NCBI GenBank assembly: GCA_018679315.1
Contig: JAHHLF010000349.1
Coordinates: 1-15,917 of the forward strand
Origin: Bacteroidia bacterium
GTDB taxonomy: Bacteria > Bacteroidota > Bacteroidia > Flavobacteriales > Flavobacteriaceae
Reading direction: 5' to 3'
DNA length: 15,917 nucleotides
Below, in pieces: positions 1-7,008 of the stretch; positions within the stretch are counted from its first letter, which is position 1, and each line of letters begins with the position of its first letter. Both the position numbers and the translations under genes were made by a program. Below the pieces are notes generated by a model. The model did not search any database, was not told where the DNA came from, and was given only the letters and a program-made list of their open reading frames with translations.

Positions 1-1
1 T

Positions 2-103
2 AAATTACTCGAAAGAGCACCAGGTGTGACCGTAGATCAGATCCGTGAAGCTACAGAAGGAGCCCTGATCGTTGAAGGCGAAATTCCTGAAATGAAATTA
101 TAG
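2..103 (+). CDS. 3-oxoacid CoA-transferase subunit B, C-terminal end (partial)
   Basis: Only the last 33 codons and the TAG stop are present; the gene enters from the left edge. The tail contains APGVTVDQI followed by a segment ending in VEGEIPEMKL. It resembles the end of subunit B of succinyl-CoA:3-oxoacid CoA-transferases (ScoB/AtoA family) in Flavobacteriia, where APG-V-V/T, then a run ending in IPEM near the C-terminus, is usual. The family moves CoA between succinyl-CoA and acetoacetate in ketone body and branched-chain amino acid catabolism, and subunit A would be expected just upstream. The identification rests on a short stretch, with no catalytic residue visible, so it is probable rather than certain. 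No typical T-tailed terminator follows the stop directly; the first strong one is about 300 nt downstream. Confidence 0.72.
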   Translation, partial: KLLERAPGVTVDQIREATEGALIVEGEIPEMKL

Positions 104-276
104 CCTATTTAACATTTCGACTAACAAATAGTTGTCATTTGTCGAGCACACCACAAAAAAGCTTCCATTGACAACATAATTTTCCCTATATTACCCCTTC
201 GTTCTACATTTACCCAAAAGAAAGAATAGAACCAGAGTTGAAACCTAAAAATAACACTATCTAACCCGTTGCTATT
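104..276. other. Non-coding stretch after the CoA-transferase gene
   Basis: AT-rich sequence without a convincing gene. An imperfect dyad lies just after the stop: TCGAC at 117-121 pairs with GTCGA at 141-145, and ACAA at 124-127 with TTGT at 132-135 inside it. It has no T-tract, so it may help define an mRNA 3' end but is not a standard intrinsic terminator. TACATTTA near 216-223 is one base off the Bacteroidota -7 consensus, but no matching -33 element is visible. Confidence 0.35.
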
Positions 277-384
277 ATGGAAACTCAAATTAGCAATCTC
301 CCCACGGAGGATGAAGTGCAAGTGTATCGAAACGATTTTTTCAGTGGATTAGTTTTGCTGCTTAGAAAGATTTTTACGCTATAG
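277..384 (+). CDS. Possible 35-aa small protein or leader peptide
   Basis: An ATG-started ORF of 35 codons, beginning METQISNLPTEDEVQVYR and ending LLLRKIFTL. The N-terminal half is acidic and polar; residues 21-35 are strongly hydrophobic with two basic residues, like a short amphipathic or membrane-touching segment. No family is recognised. It is listed because it ends 20 nt before a strong intrinsic terminator (404-444), which marks the end of a transcript here, and because the Leu-rich end is placed as in leader peptides. No Shine-Dalgarno or consensus promoter is evident, although weak ribosome sites are normal in Bacteroidota. It could equally be chance coding within the 3' UTR of the CoA-transferase transcript. 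Confidence 0.3.
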   Translation: METQISNLPTEDEVQVYRNDFFSGLVLLLRKIFTL

Positions 385-403
385 TATTTCAAAAAGAAAA
401 GTT

Positions 404-444
404 TAAAGAGAGCTATGAGATAATCATGGCTCTTTTTATTTTTA
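404..444 (+). terminator. Strong intrinsic terminator
   Basis: AGAGCTATGA at 409-418 pairs with TCATGGCTCT at 424-433, a 10-bp stem with one G-U pair and loop GATAA. The stem extends outward through A-T pairs to about 404-438. It is followed by TTTTTATTTTTT, so it reads as a rho-independent terminator on the + strand. The A-rich flank upstream could support weaker termination on the - strand. It would end transcripts from the CoA-transferase gene or the 35-aa ORF. The acetyltransferase ATG is only about 20 nt beyond the T-tract, leaving almost no space for a separate promoter. Confidence 0.8.
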
Positions 445-445
445 A

Positions 446-459
446 GGGATCTTAATCCC
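446..459 (+). repeat. Short perfect hairpin just upstream of the acetyltransferase start
   Basis: GGGAT (446-450), loop CTTA, ATCCC (455-459) forms a perfect 5-bp inverted repeat ending 5 nt before the ATG at 465. It occupies the place where a ribosome site would lie and could mask initiation. It might also be incidental. Confidence 0.4.
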
Positions 460-464
460 AGACG

Positions 465-989
465 ATGCCCCTTCACCTAATTCCTTGTACTCCAAAAGAG
501 CTGCCACTGCTCGTCGAATTAGGTCGTGAAACATTTAAGGATGCCTTTGCTGAAGCTAATGACCCGAAAGACTTCCAGGCCTATATAGAGAAGGCCTTTA
601 GTAAGAAGCGTATTCAAGCCGAATTAAACAATCCACATTCATTTTTTTATTTGGTTTATAGTGATGACAAACTTGCTGGCTATTTTAAATTGAATTATCT
701 GAGTGCACAAACCGATATTAAAAGTAAAGAGGGAGCCGAATTAGAAAGGATCTATGTGCTTAAAGCTTTTCAGAATCAACATATTGGACAGTGGATGCTT
801 GAACAAGCCATTAAGCTGGCCGGAAAAATTGGGAAAGATTTCTTATGGCTTGGTGTGTGGGAGAAAAATCCTGGAGCCATCCGTTTTTACGAGCGCAATG
901 GGTTTGAAAAATTTGGGAAGCATCCATACTACGTAGGAAGTGACAAACAGATGGATTGGTTGATGAAGTTGGATTTACTACCTTCCTGA
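465..989 (+). CDS. GNAT-family N-acetyltransferase, PaiA (spermidine/spermine acetyltransferase)-like
   Basis: The 174-residue protein has the GNAT fold along its full length. It transfers an acetyl group from acetyl-CoA to an amine, probably in the cytoplasm. Conserved blocks are the N-terminal ETFKDAF segment (22-28), LAGYFKLN (70-77), the acetyl-CoA pyrophosphate loop ERIYVLKAFQNQHIGQ (94-109, Q/R-x-x-G-x-G with His replacing the first Gly), and the C-terminal WLGVWEKNPGAIRFYERNGF (128-147). The ERIY and WLGVWEKN...AI-FY---GF pattern matches Bacillus subtilis PaiA, which acetylates polyamines. The substrate here is inferred only; other amines are possible. The start at 465 is the only good one and has no Shine-Dalgarno. 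Its stop is 15 nt from the next gene, suggesting an operon. No promoter was found between the terminator at 404-444 and the ATG, so expression may depend on read-through. Confidence 0.85.
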   Translation: MPLHLIPCTPKELPLLVELGRETFKDAFAEANDPKDFQAYIEKAFSKKRIQAELNNPHSFFYLVYSDDKLAGYFKLNYLSAQTDIKSKEGAELERIYVLKAFQNQHIGQWMLEQAIKLAGKIGKDFLWLGVWEKNPGAIRFYERNGFEKFGKHPYYVGSDKQMDWLMKLDLLPS

Positions 990-1004
990 TATAATCTTTA
1001 TCAC

Positions 1005-2156
1005 ATGAAATTCCTATATACACTTTCCATATTATTATGTCTGGGAAGTATTGCTAACGCACAAGAACTATATTTTCCAGATCGCTACCCTCAATGGGAA
1101 AACAAAAAAGCAGTCGATTTTGGCATATCTGACCAAATGCTAACCCAGGCAGTTTCTTTTGCAGAAGAGAACGAATATTCGGGACCCCGAGATCTCAGGC
1201 GAGCAATTCTTAAAGGATTTGAACGGGAGCCCTATCATAAAATTACAGGGCCTACTAAGAAAAGGGGAGGGCCTGCTGGCGTGATACTAAAGGATGGTTA
1301 CCTTATAAAGCAATGGGGGGATATTACCCGTGTGGATATGACTTTTAGTGTGACAAAAAGTTTTTTATCTACTACAACAGCCCTGGCCTGGGATCAAGGA
1401 CTAATTTCCGATCTCCAGGATAAAGCTGGAGAATATGTATGGGATGGAACGTTTGAAGGAGAACATAACAGAAAGATCAGTTGGGAGCACCTACTGCATC
1501 AAACGTCCGATTGGAGTGGAAATTTGTGGGGTGGTTTGGATTGGGCAGACAGGCCTCCGAGAGAAGGAAGTATAGACGATTGGAGAAACAGGACTTTACA
1601 GGAACCGGGGACGGTTATGGAATATAATGACGTGCGGGTAAATGTATTGGCATATGCAATGACCCATGTTTGGCGTAAACCCTTGCCTCTGGTATTAAAA
1701 AATGAGGTAATGGATCCGATTGGAGCCTCTACTACCTGGCGATGGTTTGGTTATGAAAATGCCTGGACAGTGATCGATGGATTACAAATGAAATCGGTAA
1801 CCGGTGGAGGGCATTCAGGTGGAGGTATGTTCATTAACACAATGGACATGGCGCGCTTTGGCTTGCTTTTCATGGCCGATGGTAAATGGAAAAACAAGCA
1901 ATTGATAAGTCAGGCATGGATAGACAAAGCCACTACCCCTTCGGTCCCCAATCCCAATTATGGATATATGTGGTGGTTAAACGTCGAAGGAAACAGACAT
2001 TGGGAAGATCTTCCCGACACCTTGTTTTATGCAGCCGGATTCGGCGGAAATTTTATAGTAGTCGATCAGGATAAGAACCTGGTTATCGTTACTCGATGGT
2101 TAGAGCCTTCTAAGCTTGAGGAGTTTCTTAATATAGTTTACAGGTCCCTGCCCTAG
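1005..2156 (+). CDS. Exported serine hydrolase, beta-lactamase (class C)/DD-peptidase family
   Basis: The 383-residue protein has a Sec signal peptide (residues 1-19, basic MKF start, hydrophobic core, probable cleavage ANA|QE), so it should act in the periplasm. The mature part shows the three penicillin-recognising signatures: S-V-T-K at 115-118 (nucleophile Ser115, Lys118), Y-N-D at 207-209 (Tyr207), and H-S-G-G-G at 270-274 in place of KTG. This pattern belongs to the broad Pfam Beta-lactamase group, which includes esterases, D-aminopeptidases and 6-aminohexanoate-dimer-hydrolase-like enzymes. The Trp-rich region between motifs 1 and 2 and the HSG third motif point to an esterase/amidase rather than a resistance beta-lactamase, but the substrate is unknown. 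It follows the acetyltransferase by 15 nt and probably shares its transcript. Its TAG stop overlaps the stop of the convergent aminotransferase. Confidence 0.88.
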   Translation: MKFLYTLSILLCLGSIANAQELYFPDRYPQWENKKAVDFGISDQMLTQAVSFAEENEYSGPRDLRRAILKGFEREPYHKITGPTKKRGGPAGVILKDGYLIKQWGDITRVDMTFSVTKSFLSTTTALAWDQGLISDLQDKAGEYVWDGTFEGEHNRKISWEHLLHQTSDWSGNLWGGLDWADRPPREGSIDDWRNRTLQEPGTVMEYNDVRVNVLAYAMTHVWRKPLPLVLKNEVMDPIGASTTWRWFGYENAWTVIDGLQMKSVTGGGHSGGGMFINTMDMARFGLLFMADGKWKNKQLISQAWIDKATTPSVPNPNYGYMWWLNVEGNRHWEDLPDTLFYAAGFGGNFIVVDQDKNLVIVTRWLEPSKLEEFLNIVYRSLP

Positions 2157-3295
2157 AGTTTCTGAAGAATATCCAAGGCTCTTGATAGTGTATCCTGAGT
2201 TTTCGCAAAGCAAAATCGCAATTGTTTCCTGTCCTCATTAGCCAGGTTAAATACAGATACGGGAATGCTGGCTACCTTGTACTCCCGGGTCAGGCGCTTG
2301 GCGAATTCCAGATCGGCTTCATCAGAAATAGCGGAATAATCCAAAAGTTGAAAATAGGTGCCTGCGCTGGGCGTCCATTGAAAGGAACTGCCTTCAAGAC
2401 CTTTAAGAAAATAGTCCCGTTTTTCCTGGAAGAAGGGTCCCAAATCCAAATAATGACCCGGATCTTTAAGATAGGCGGCAAGGGCTTTTTGAATGGGATG
2501 GTTTACGCTGAAAACATTGTATTCATGTACTTTTTGAAACTCTTTCATCAAATATTCAGGCGCCAGGCAATAGCCCATTTTCCATCCGGTTGTGTGAAAG
2601 GTTTTACCAAAGGAATAGCAGATAAGACTTCGTTCTTTCAGACCAGGCAGCATGGCTGCGCTTACATGTTTGTTCTTATCAAATACGATATGCTCATAGA
2701 CTTCATCGCTTAGGACAAGGATATCAGTATCCTTTAAAGAATCCTCCAATTCCTGCATATCGGCTGCAGAGAATACGGCTCCACTGGGATTATGCGGAGT
2801 ATTAATTACCACCATGCGTGTACGTGGCGTAAGGCGAGTCCTGAACTCATCCCAATCTACTTTATAATCCTTGCCTTTCATTTGAATGGGAACAGAAACA
2901 CCACCGCTTGCCAAAATTGCGGGTTCATAGCAATCATAGGCAGGCTTGAAAATGATGACTTCATCTCCAGTTTGGACAAAGGCGGTCAGGGCAGTATAAA
3001 TGGCCTGTGTGGCTCCAGCCGTTATGTTGATCTCGTGTGCTGGATCATATGATACCCCAAATTGTTTCTGGCATTTCTGCGCCAGAGCTTCCCGCAGACT
3101 ATAAATGCCTGCCATGGGGGCATATTGATTAAATCCCTCCCTCATAGCTTTATCTACAAGGTCTAAAAGATGGGGATCCGGATCAAAATTGGGAAATCCC
3201 TGTGAAAGATTAATGGCATTTTCTTCATGAGCCAGTTGGCTCATGACTGTAAAAATGGAGGTTTTAAAATCGGGTAGTTTTGATTGGAGTTGCAT
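2153..3295 (-). CDS. PLP-dependent class I aminotransferase, YbdL-like (methionine/kynurenine type)
   Basis: The 380-residue fold-type I aminotransferase is close in length to E. coli YbdL (methionine aminotransferase) and kynurenine aminotransferases. Visible features are the N-terminal INLSQGFPNFDPDP segment (28-41), TAGATQAIY (92-100) for cofactor phosphate contact, TPHNPSG (166-172, Asn169), SDEVYEH (196-202, Asp197 for the pyridine nitrogen and Tyr200), SFGKTFHTTGWKMGY (228-242) with Schiff-base Lys231, and the carboxylate-binding Arg360 in LRFCF. It should convert an amino acid and a 2-oxo acid into the corresponding 2-oxo acid and amino acid; methionine, glutamine or aromatic substrates are most likely. 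It lies 36 nt after sdhB on the same strand with no terminator or promoter evident between them, so it may be a tail gene of the sdh transcript, possibly through shared co-regulation rather than shared function. Confidence 0.88.
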   Translation of the reverse strand: MQLQSKLPDFKTSIFTVMSQLAHEENAINLSQGFPNFDPDPHLLDLVDKAMREGFNQYAPMAGIYSLREALAQKCQKQFGVSYDPAHEINITAGATQAIYTALTAFVQTGDEVIIFKPAYDCYEPAILASGGVSVPIQMKGKDYKVDWDEFRTRLTPRTRMVVINTPHNPSGAVFSAADMQELEDSLKDTDILVLSDEVYEHIVFDKNKHVSAAMLPGLKERSLICYSFGKTFHTTGWKMGYCLAPEYLMKEFQKVHEYNVFSVNHPIQKALAAYLKDPGHYLDLGPFFQEKRDYFLKGLEGSSFQWTPSAGTYFQLLDYSAISDEADLEFAKRLTREYKVASIPVSVFNLANEDRKQLRFCFAKTQDTLSRALDILQKL

Positions 3296-3331
3296 ACGAT
3301 TCGGAAAATCAATTCTTATAAGATAAGAAGA

Positions 3332-4078
3332 TTATCCTTTAACTATGGCACTCATATATTCCCTGTTCATTCGGGCGATATTTTCTAGTGATATTCCCTT
3401 TGGACATTCAACCTCACAGGCACCCGTATTCGTACAATTCCCAAATCCTTCCAAATCCATTTGGCGAACCATGTTCATTACCCGATCAGTAGCTTCTACA
3501 CGCCCTTGGGGTAATAATGCAAATTGTGAAACCTTTGCTGAGGTGAATAACATGGCGCTGGCGTTCTTGCAAGCAGCAACACAGGCACCACAACCAATAC
3601 AGGTGGCCGCATCCATGGCTTCATCTGCCTTATCCTTCTCAATTGGGATGGCATTGGCATCTACTGTATTACCAGAGGTATTTACAGAAATATAGCCACC
3701 GGCCTGTTGGATACGTTCAAAGGCATCTCTATCCACGACCAGGTCTTTTATGATAGGAAAGGCTGTAGCTCTAAAAGGTTCGATCACGATGGTATCTCCA
3801 TCATTAAATTTTCGCATATGGAGTTGGCAGGTTGTGATCAACCTATCCGGGCCATGGGGTTCTCCATTGATCATAAGAGAGCAAGTACCACATATACCTT
3901 CCCGGCAGTCATGATCGAAAGCAACAGGTTCTTCTCCTTTGTTGATCAAATCTTCATTAAGGACATCAAGCATTTCCAGAAAAGACATATCCCCCTCGAC
4001 ATTCGACATGGGATATTCCACCATTTTTCCTTTTGCTTCAGCATTTTCCTGCCGCCAGATCTTTAATACTAAATTCAT
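3332..4078 (-). CDS. sdhB: Succinate dehydrogenase/fumarate reductase iron-sulfur subunit
   Basis: The 248-residue electron-transfer subunit of complex II carries electrons from the FAD of SdhA to the heme/quinone subunit at the inner face of the inner membrane. All three cluster sites are complete. The [2Fe-2S] ligands are Cys58, Cys63, Cys66 and Cys84 (DCREGICGTC). The [4Fe-4S] ligands are Cys160, Cys163, Cys166 (CIGCGAC) and Cys225. The [3Fe-4S] ligands are Cys170, Cys215 and Cys221. The order matches E. coli SdhB. The N-terminal ferredoxin domain (about 1-110) and C-terminal helical domain (about 150-248) are both intact. It starts 8 nt after the sdhA stop, so co-transcription and translational coupling are likely. 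It is the last sdh gene of the operon. Confidence 0.97.
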   Translation of the reverse strand: MNLVLKIWRQENAEAKGKMVEYPMSNVEGDMSFLEMLDVLNEDLINKGEEPVAFDHDCREGICGTCSLMINGEPHGPDRLITTCQLHMRKFNDGDTIVIEPFRATAFPIIKDLVVDRDAFERIQQAGGYISVNTSGNTVDANAIPIEKDKADEAMDAATCIGCGACVAACKNASAMLFTSAKVSQFALLPQGRVEATDRVMNMVRQMDLEGFGNCTNTGACEVECPKGISLENIARMNREYMSAIVKG

Positions 4079-4086
4079 ACTAGCTA

Positions 4087-6090
4087 TTATTTATAACTAC
4101 GTGTTTTTAATTCTATATTTTCAAAGACTAATTCTTCCTTATGCATAACGGCTTCAGAAGGTTCACCCTTGAATTCCCAGGCCGCCACATATTTGAAATT
4201 TTCATCATCTCGCAAGGCTTCTCCTTCTGGTGTTTGATATTCTTCCCTGAAATGGCCGCCACATGACTCGTTTCTTTCAAGGGCATCTTTGGCAAAAAGT
4301 TCCCCTAGTTCAAGAAAATCGGCAACACGGCCCGCTTTCTCGAGTTCTTGATTGAACTGACCTTCTTTCCCAGGGATTTTTACATTTTCCCAAAAATCTT
4401 TTCGCAGTTCTGCAATCTCATCTATTGCCGATTTCAAATCTTCCGCATTCCTTGACATTCCGCATTTGTTCCACATGATCTTGCCAAGTTTCTTATGGTA
4501 GTAATCAACGGAACGGGTCCCATTCGAATTCATTAATTTATTAATACGCTCCAGGACTGCTTTTTCAGTTGCCTCAAATTCCGGGCTATCCGTACTTATT
4601 GGCCCGGTACGAATATCATCTGACAGGTAATCTCCAATCGTGTATGGCAATACAAAATATCCATCTGCCAATCCCTGCATCAGGGCAGAAGCGCCTAAGC
4701 GGTTGGCGCCGTGATCACTGAAATTTGCTTCTCCTGCACAATAACAACCCTCAATGGTTGTTTGCAGGTTATAATCTACCCATAAACCGCCCATTGTATA
4801 GTGAACTGCAGGATAGATCATCATAGGCGTTTTATAAGGATTTTCATCTATGATCTTCTCGTACATCTGGAAAAGATTTCCATATTTGGCCTCAATAACT
4901 TCCTCCCCCAGTTGCGTAATTGTCGCTTTATCGGGATCCTTAATACCTGAAGTGAGTGCTTTTTCTTCCCCATAACGCTGAATGGCTGCAGCGAAATCCA
5001 GATATACGGCTTCCCCTGTTTTGTTTACGCCGAAACCAGCATCGCAACGTTCTTTTGCTGCCCGGGAAGCTACATCCCTTGGAACAAGGTTTCCGAATGC
5101 CGGATAGCGCCTTTCCAGGAAATAATCTCTTTCATCTCCCGAAAGTTCAGTAGGTCTTATCTTACCTTCCCGGATGGCCTGGGCATCTTCTAATCGTTTT
5201 GGCACCCAGATCCGTCCATCATTCCGAAGGGATTCAGACATTAACGTCAGTTTGGATTGATGGTCACCTGATACCGGGATACAGGTAGGATGTATTTGTG
5301 TATAGCATGGATTGGCAAAATATGCCCCGCGGCGATGAGCTCTCCATGCCGCAGTTACATTGCTGCCCATAGCATTGGTTGAGAGAAAGAATACATTTCC
5401 GTATCCTCCAGTAGCCAATACGACGGCATGACCTGAATGTCGTTCAATTTCACCTGTGACCAGATCCCTGGCAATAATTCCCCTTGCTTTTCCATCGATT
5501 AAAACCAGATCCAGCATTTCATGCCGTGTATAGGATTTTATTTTTCCTCGATTTATTTGCCTGTTCATAGCTGCATATGCACCTAATAAGAGCTGTTGTC
5601 CTGTCTGTCCTTTGGCATAAAATGTCCGGGATACGAGTACACCTCCAAAAGATCTGTTATCTAATAAACCACCATATTCCCTGGCAAAAGGCACACCTTG
5701 TGCCACACATTGGTCAATTATATTTCCTGAAACTTCAGCGAGCCTGTATACATTGGCTTCCCTGGATCGGTAATCGCCTCCTTTTACGGTATCATAAAAT
5801 AAACGATAGTCGCTATCCCCATCACCTTGATAGTTTTTAGAAGCATTGATCCCGCCTTGAGCGGAAATAGAATGTGCACGCCTTGGTGAATCCTGGTAGC
5901 AGAATGTTTTTACATTGTAGCCCAACTCTGCCAGCGTTGCTGCGGCAGCGCCACCTGCTAATCCGGTTCCGACTACAATCACATCAATATTCCGCTTATT
6001 GGCCGGGTTTACCAGGTCAATCTCATTCTTATGCTTTGTCCATTTTTCTGCAAGTGGTCCTGAAGGAATTTTAGATTCTAAGCTACCCAT
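4087..6090 (-). CDS. sdhA: Succinate dehydrogenase/fumarate reductase flavoprotein subunit
   Basis: The 667-residue catalytic subunit oxidises succinate to fumarate, or the reverse. It has the FAD-binding Rossmann motif VVGTGLAGGAAA (39-50), His73 in the RRAHSISAQGG segment as covalent FAD attachment site, the HPT motif at 267-269, Arg338 in LVPRDVASRA as the likely active-site acid, His430 in PAVHYTMGGLW, and Arg464 in GANRLGASAL for dicarboxylate binding. The length is typical of the B-type, menaquinone-linked Bacteroidota enzyme, longer than E. coli SdhA. The N-terminal 30 residues are an extension before the flavin domain. It starts 2 nt after sdhC stops and ends 8 nt before sdhB, so the three genes form a tight operon. 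Sequence alone does not decide the physiological direction; an aerobic flavobacterium would mostly use it as succinate:menaquinone reductase in the TCA cycle. Confidence 0.97.
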   Translation of the reverse strand: MGSLESKIPSGPLAEKWTKHKNEIDLVNPANKRNIDVIVVGTGLAGGAAAATLAELGYNVKTFCYQDSPRRAHSISAQGGINASKNYQGDGDSDYRLFYDTVKGGDYRSREANVYRLAEVSGNIIDQCVAQGVPFAREYGGLLDNRSFGGVLVSRTFYAKGQTGQQLLLGAYAAMNRQINRGKIKSYTRHEMLDLVLIDGKARGIIARDLVTGEIERHSGHAVVLATGGYGNVFFLSTNAMGSNVTAAWRAHRRGAYFANPCYTQIHPTCIPVSGDHQSKLTLMSESLRNDGRIWVPKRLEDAQAIREGKIRPTELSGDERDYFLERRYPAFGNLVPRDVASRAAKERCDAGFGVNKTGEAVYLDFAAAIQRYGEEKALTSGIKDPDKATITQLGEEVIEAKYGNLFQMYEKIIDENPYKTPMMIYPAVHYTMGGLWVDYNLQTTIEGCYCAGEANFSDHGANRLGASALMQGLADGYFVLPYTIGDYLSDDIRTGPISTDSPEFEATEKAVLERINKLMNSNGTRSVDYYHKKLGKIMWNKCGMSRNAEDLKSAIDEIAELRKDFWENVKIPGKEGQFNQELEKAGRVADFLELGELFAKDALERNESCGGHFREEYQTPEGEALRDDENFKYVAAWEFKGEPSEAVMHKEELVFENIELKTRSYK

Positions 6091-6092
6091 GT

Positions 6093-6761
6093 TTATTGAC
6101 TAAGATGGTTAAAATGATGATATAAGGCTATAATGATAAAACCGGCTGGGACTATGAGGGCATACAGCTTGGTAAATGCCTTAACAGAGGCCGTATATTT
6201 ATTATTCCACCCCATACTTTGAAGGGAAGAAGAAAAACCATGCCATAAGTGCATTCCCAGTAAGAAGAAGGCGATCACATAAATGACTGTTCTCCACATA
6301 GGGATAAATTTTTGGACGGTCTCTTCGTAATATCTTGTCGGGTCTTCCGGGTTGGATTCTACATATTTAAAAGTGATCTCATGGATCCAGAAGTCGTAAA
6401 AATGCAAGCCCAAAAAGGCCAGGACCACCAAACCTGAAATGATCATATTTCGCGAAACCCAGGGCGAATTTGCCCCTCCCTTGAATTTTACATAGTTGAC
6501 TGACCGAGCTCTGGAATTTTGAATTTCAAGCACGATCCCTAATACAAAATGCAGGATCACGCCAAGGATTAGAATAGGTTGCATGAGAAACTGAACAACT
6601 GGATTATAACCCATAAAATGAGATAACTCGTTAAAGAGATCCGGTGAAAAAACGGAGGTGAAGTTGATCGTAACATGCAGCGCTAAGAAAAGAACAAGAA
6701 AGAGTCCGGAAAGTGCCATGACGACTTTACGGAGAATGGAGGACTTTATCAATGCACCCAT
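6093..6761 (-). CDS. sdhC: Succinate dehydrogenase cytochrome b subunit (B-type, di-heme)
   Basis: The 222-residue membrane anchor has five hydrophobic helices (roughly 11-35, 58-80, 105-127, 157-177 and 198-220), matching the single-subunit sdhC/frdC b558 family that holds two hemes and the menaquinone site. Heme-ligand candidates, numbered from the ATG, are His29 (ALHVTINF), His71 (LHFVLGI), His120 (LHFYDFW) and His171/His174 (GMHLWHGF). I chose ATG at 6761 over an in-frame TTG at 6767, because MGALIKSS is a normal beginning and the predicted transcript start is near 6775. It is the first gene of the sdhCAB operon and has a consensus promoter at 6781-6812. No separate sdhD is present, as expected for this type. 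The Glu expected two residues before the HG histidine in Wolinella FrdC is Leu here. Confidence 0.94.
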   Translation of the reverse strand: MGALIKSSILRKVVMALSGLFLVLFLALHVTINFTSVFSPDLFNELSHFMGYNPVVQFLMQPILILGVILHFVLGIVLEIQNSRARSVNYVKFKGGANSPWVSRNMIISGLVVLAFLGLHFYDFWIHEITFKYVESNPEDPTRYYEETVQKFIPMWRTVIYVIAFFLLGMHLWHGFSSSLQSMGWNNKYTASVKAFTKLYALIVPAGFIIIALYHHFNHLSQ

Positions 6762-6780
6762 AGTCAAAATTTAAGAGTGA

Positions 6781-6812
6781 CAAAGGTAGGGTACAGCCGA
6801 ATTTTTAACAAA
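6781..6812 (-). promoter_or_regulatory. Bacteroidota-type promoter of sdhCAB
   Basis: Read on the - strand, TTTG (6812-6809) is followed after 20 nt by TACCTTTG (6788-6781), a full match to the Bacteroidota -33/-7 consensus TTTG...TAnnTTTG. Transcription should begin about 4-7 nt further on, near 6775, giving a leader of only about 14 nt before the sdhC ATG at 6761. Confidence 0.72.
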
Positions 6813-7008
6813 CTCCCAGTGACCAATCTATCACTATTTAGAGAAAATATAATTAGCGCACATGCCGGTAGTCCATCATGACCAGTTGAAACATAATTAC
6901 CCGAATAACGTTCTCTTGGTATAAAATTCTCTTATTTTTATTCGAGGTATATAAGTGAATGTATTTTTTGAAGCACATTAACCTCTGAAATTCTTATTAT
7001 CACTAACC
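6813..7008. promoter_or_regulatory. Divergent intergenic region upstream of rimK
   Basis: This AT-rich gap between the sdh promoter and the RimK-type gene has no supported ORF. It must hold the rimK promoter, but I find no full consensus. TATTTTTTG at 6962-6970 is a -7-like element with one extra T and no TTG at the right distance. TTCTCTT occurs twice (6911-6917 and 6927-6933). Confidence 0.35.

Noticed and set aside
121..476. Two - strand ORFs (66 and 63 aa) in the gap before the acetyltransferase
   Set aside because: They have no recognisable domain and odd composition, overlap each other, and run across or antisense to the clear terminator at 404-444.
1005..2156. Antibiotic-resistance class C beta-lactamase
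   Set aside because: The third motif is HSG rather than KTG and the sequence between motifs is unlike AmpC; the serine hydrolase superfamily is as far as the evidence goes.
2222..2713. A 163-aa + strand ORF
   Set aside because: It lies wholly antisense to the aminotransferase, which has every catalytic motif; its translation has no domain pattern.
3345..4066. Two + strand ORFs of 116 and 119 aa
   Set aside because: They are antisense shadows of sdhB, whose cysteine motifs are complete.
6762..6767. TTG start for sdhC giving two extra residues
   Set aside because: ATG at 6761 gives the usual beginning of the protein and fits the predicted transcript start; TTG would leave a leader of only about 8 nt.
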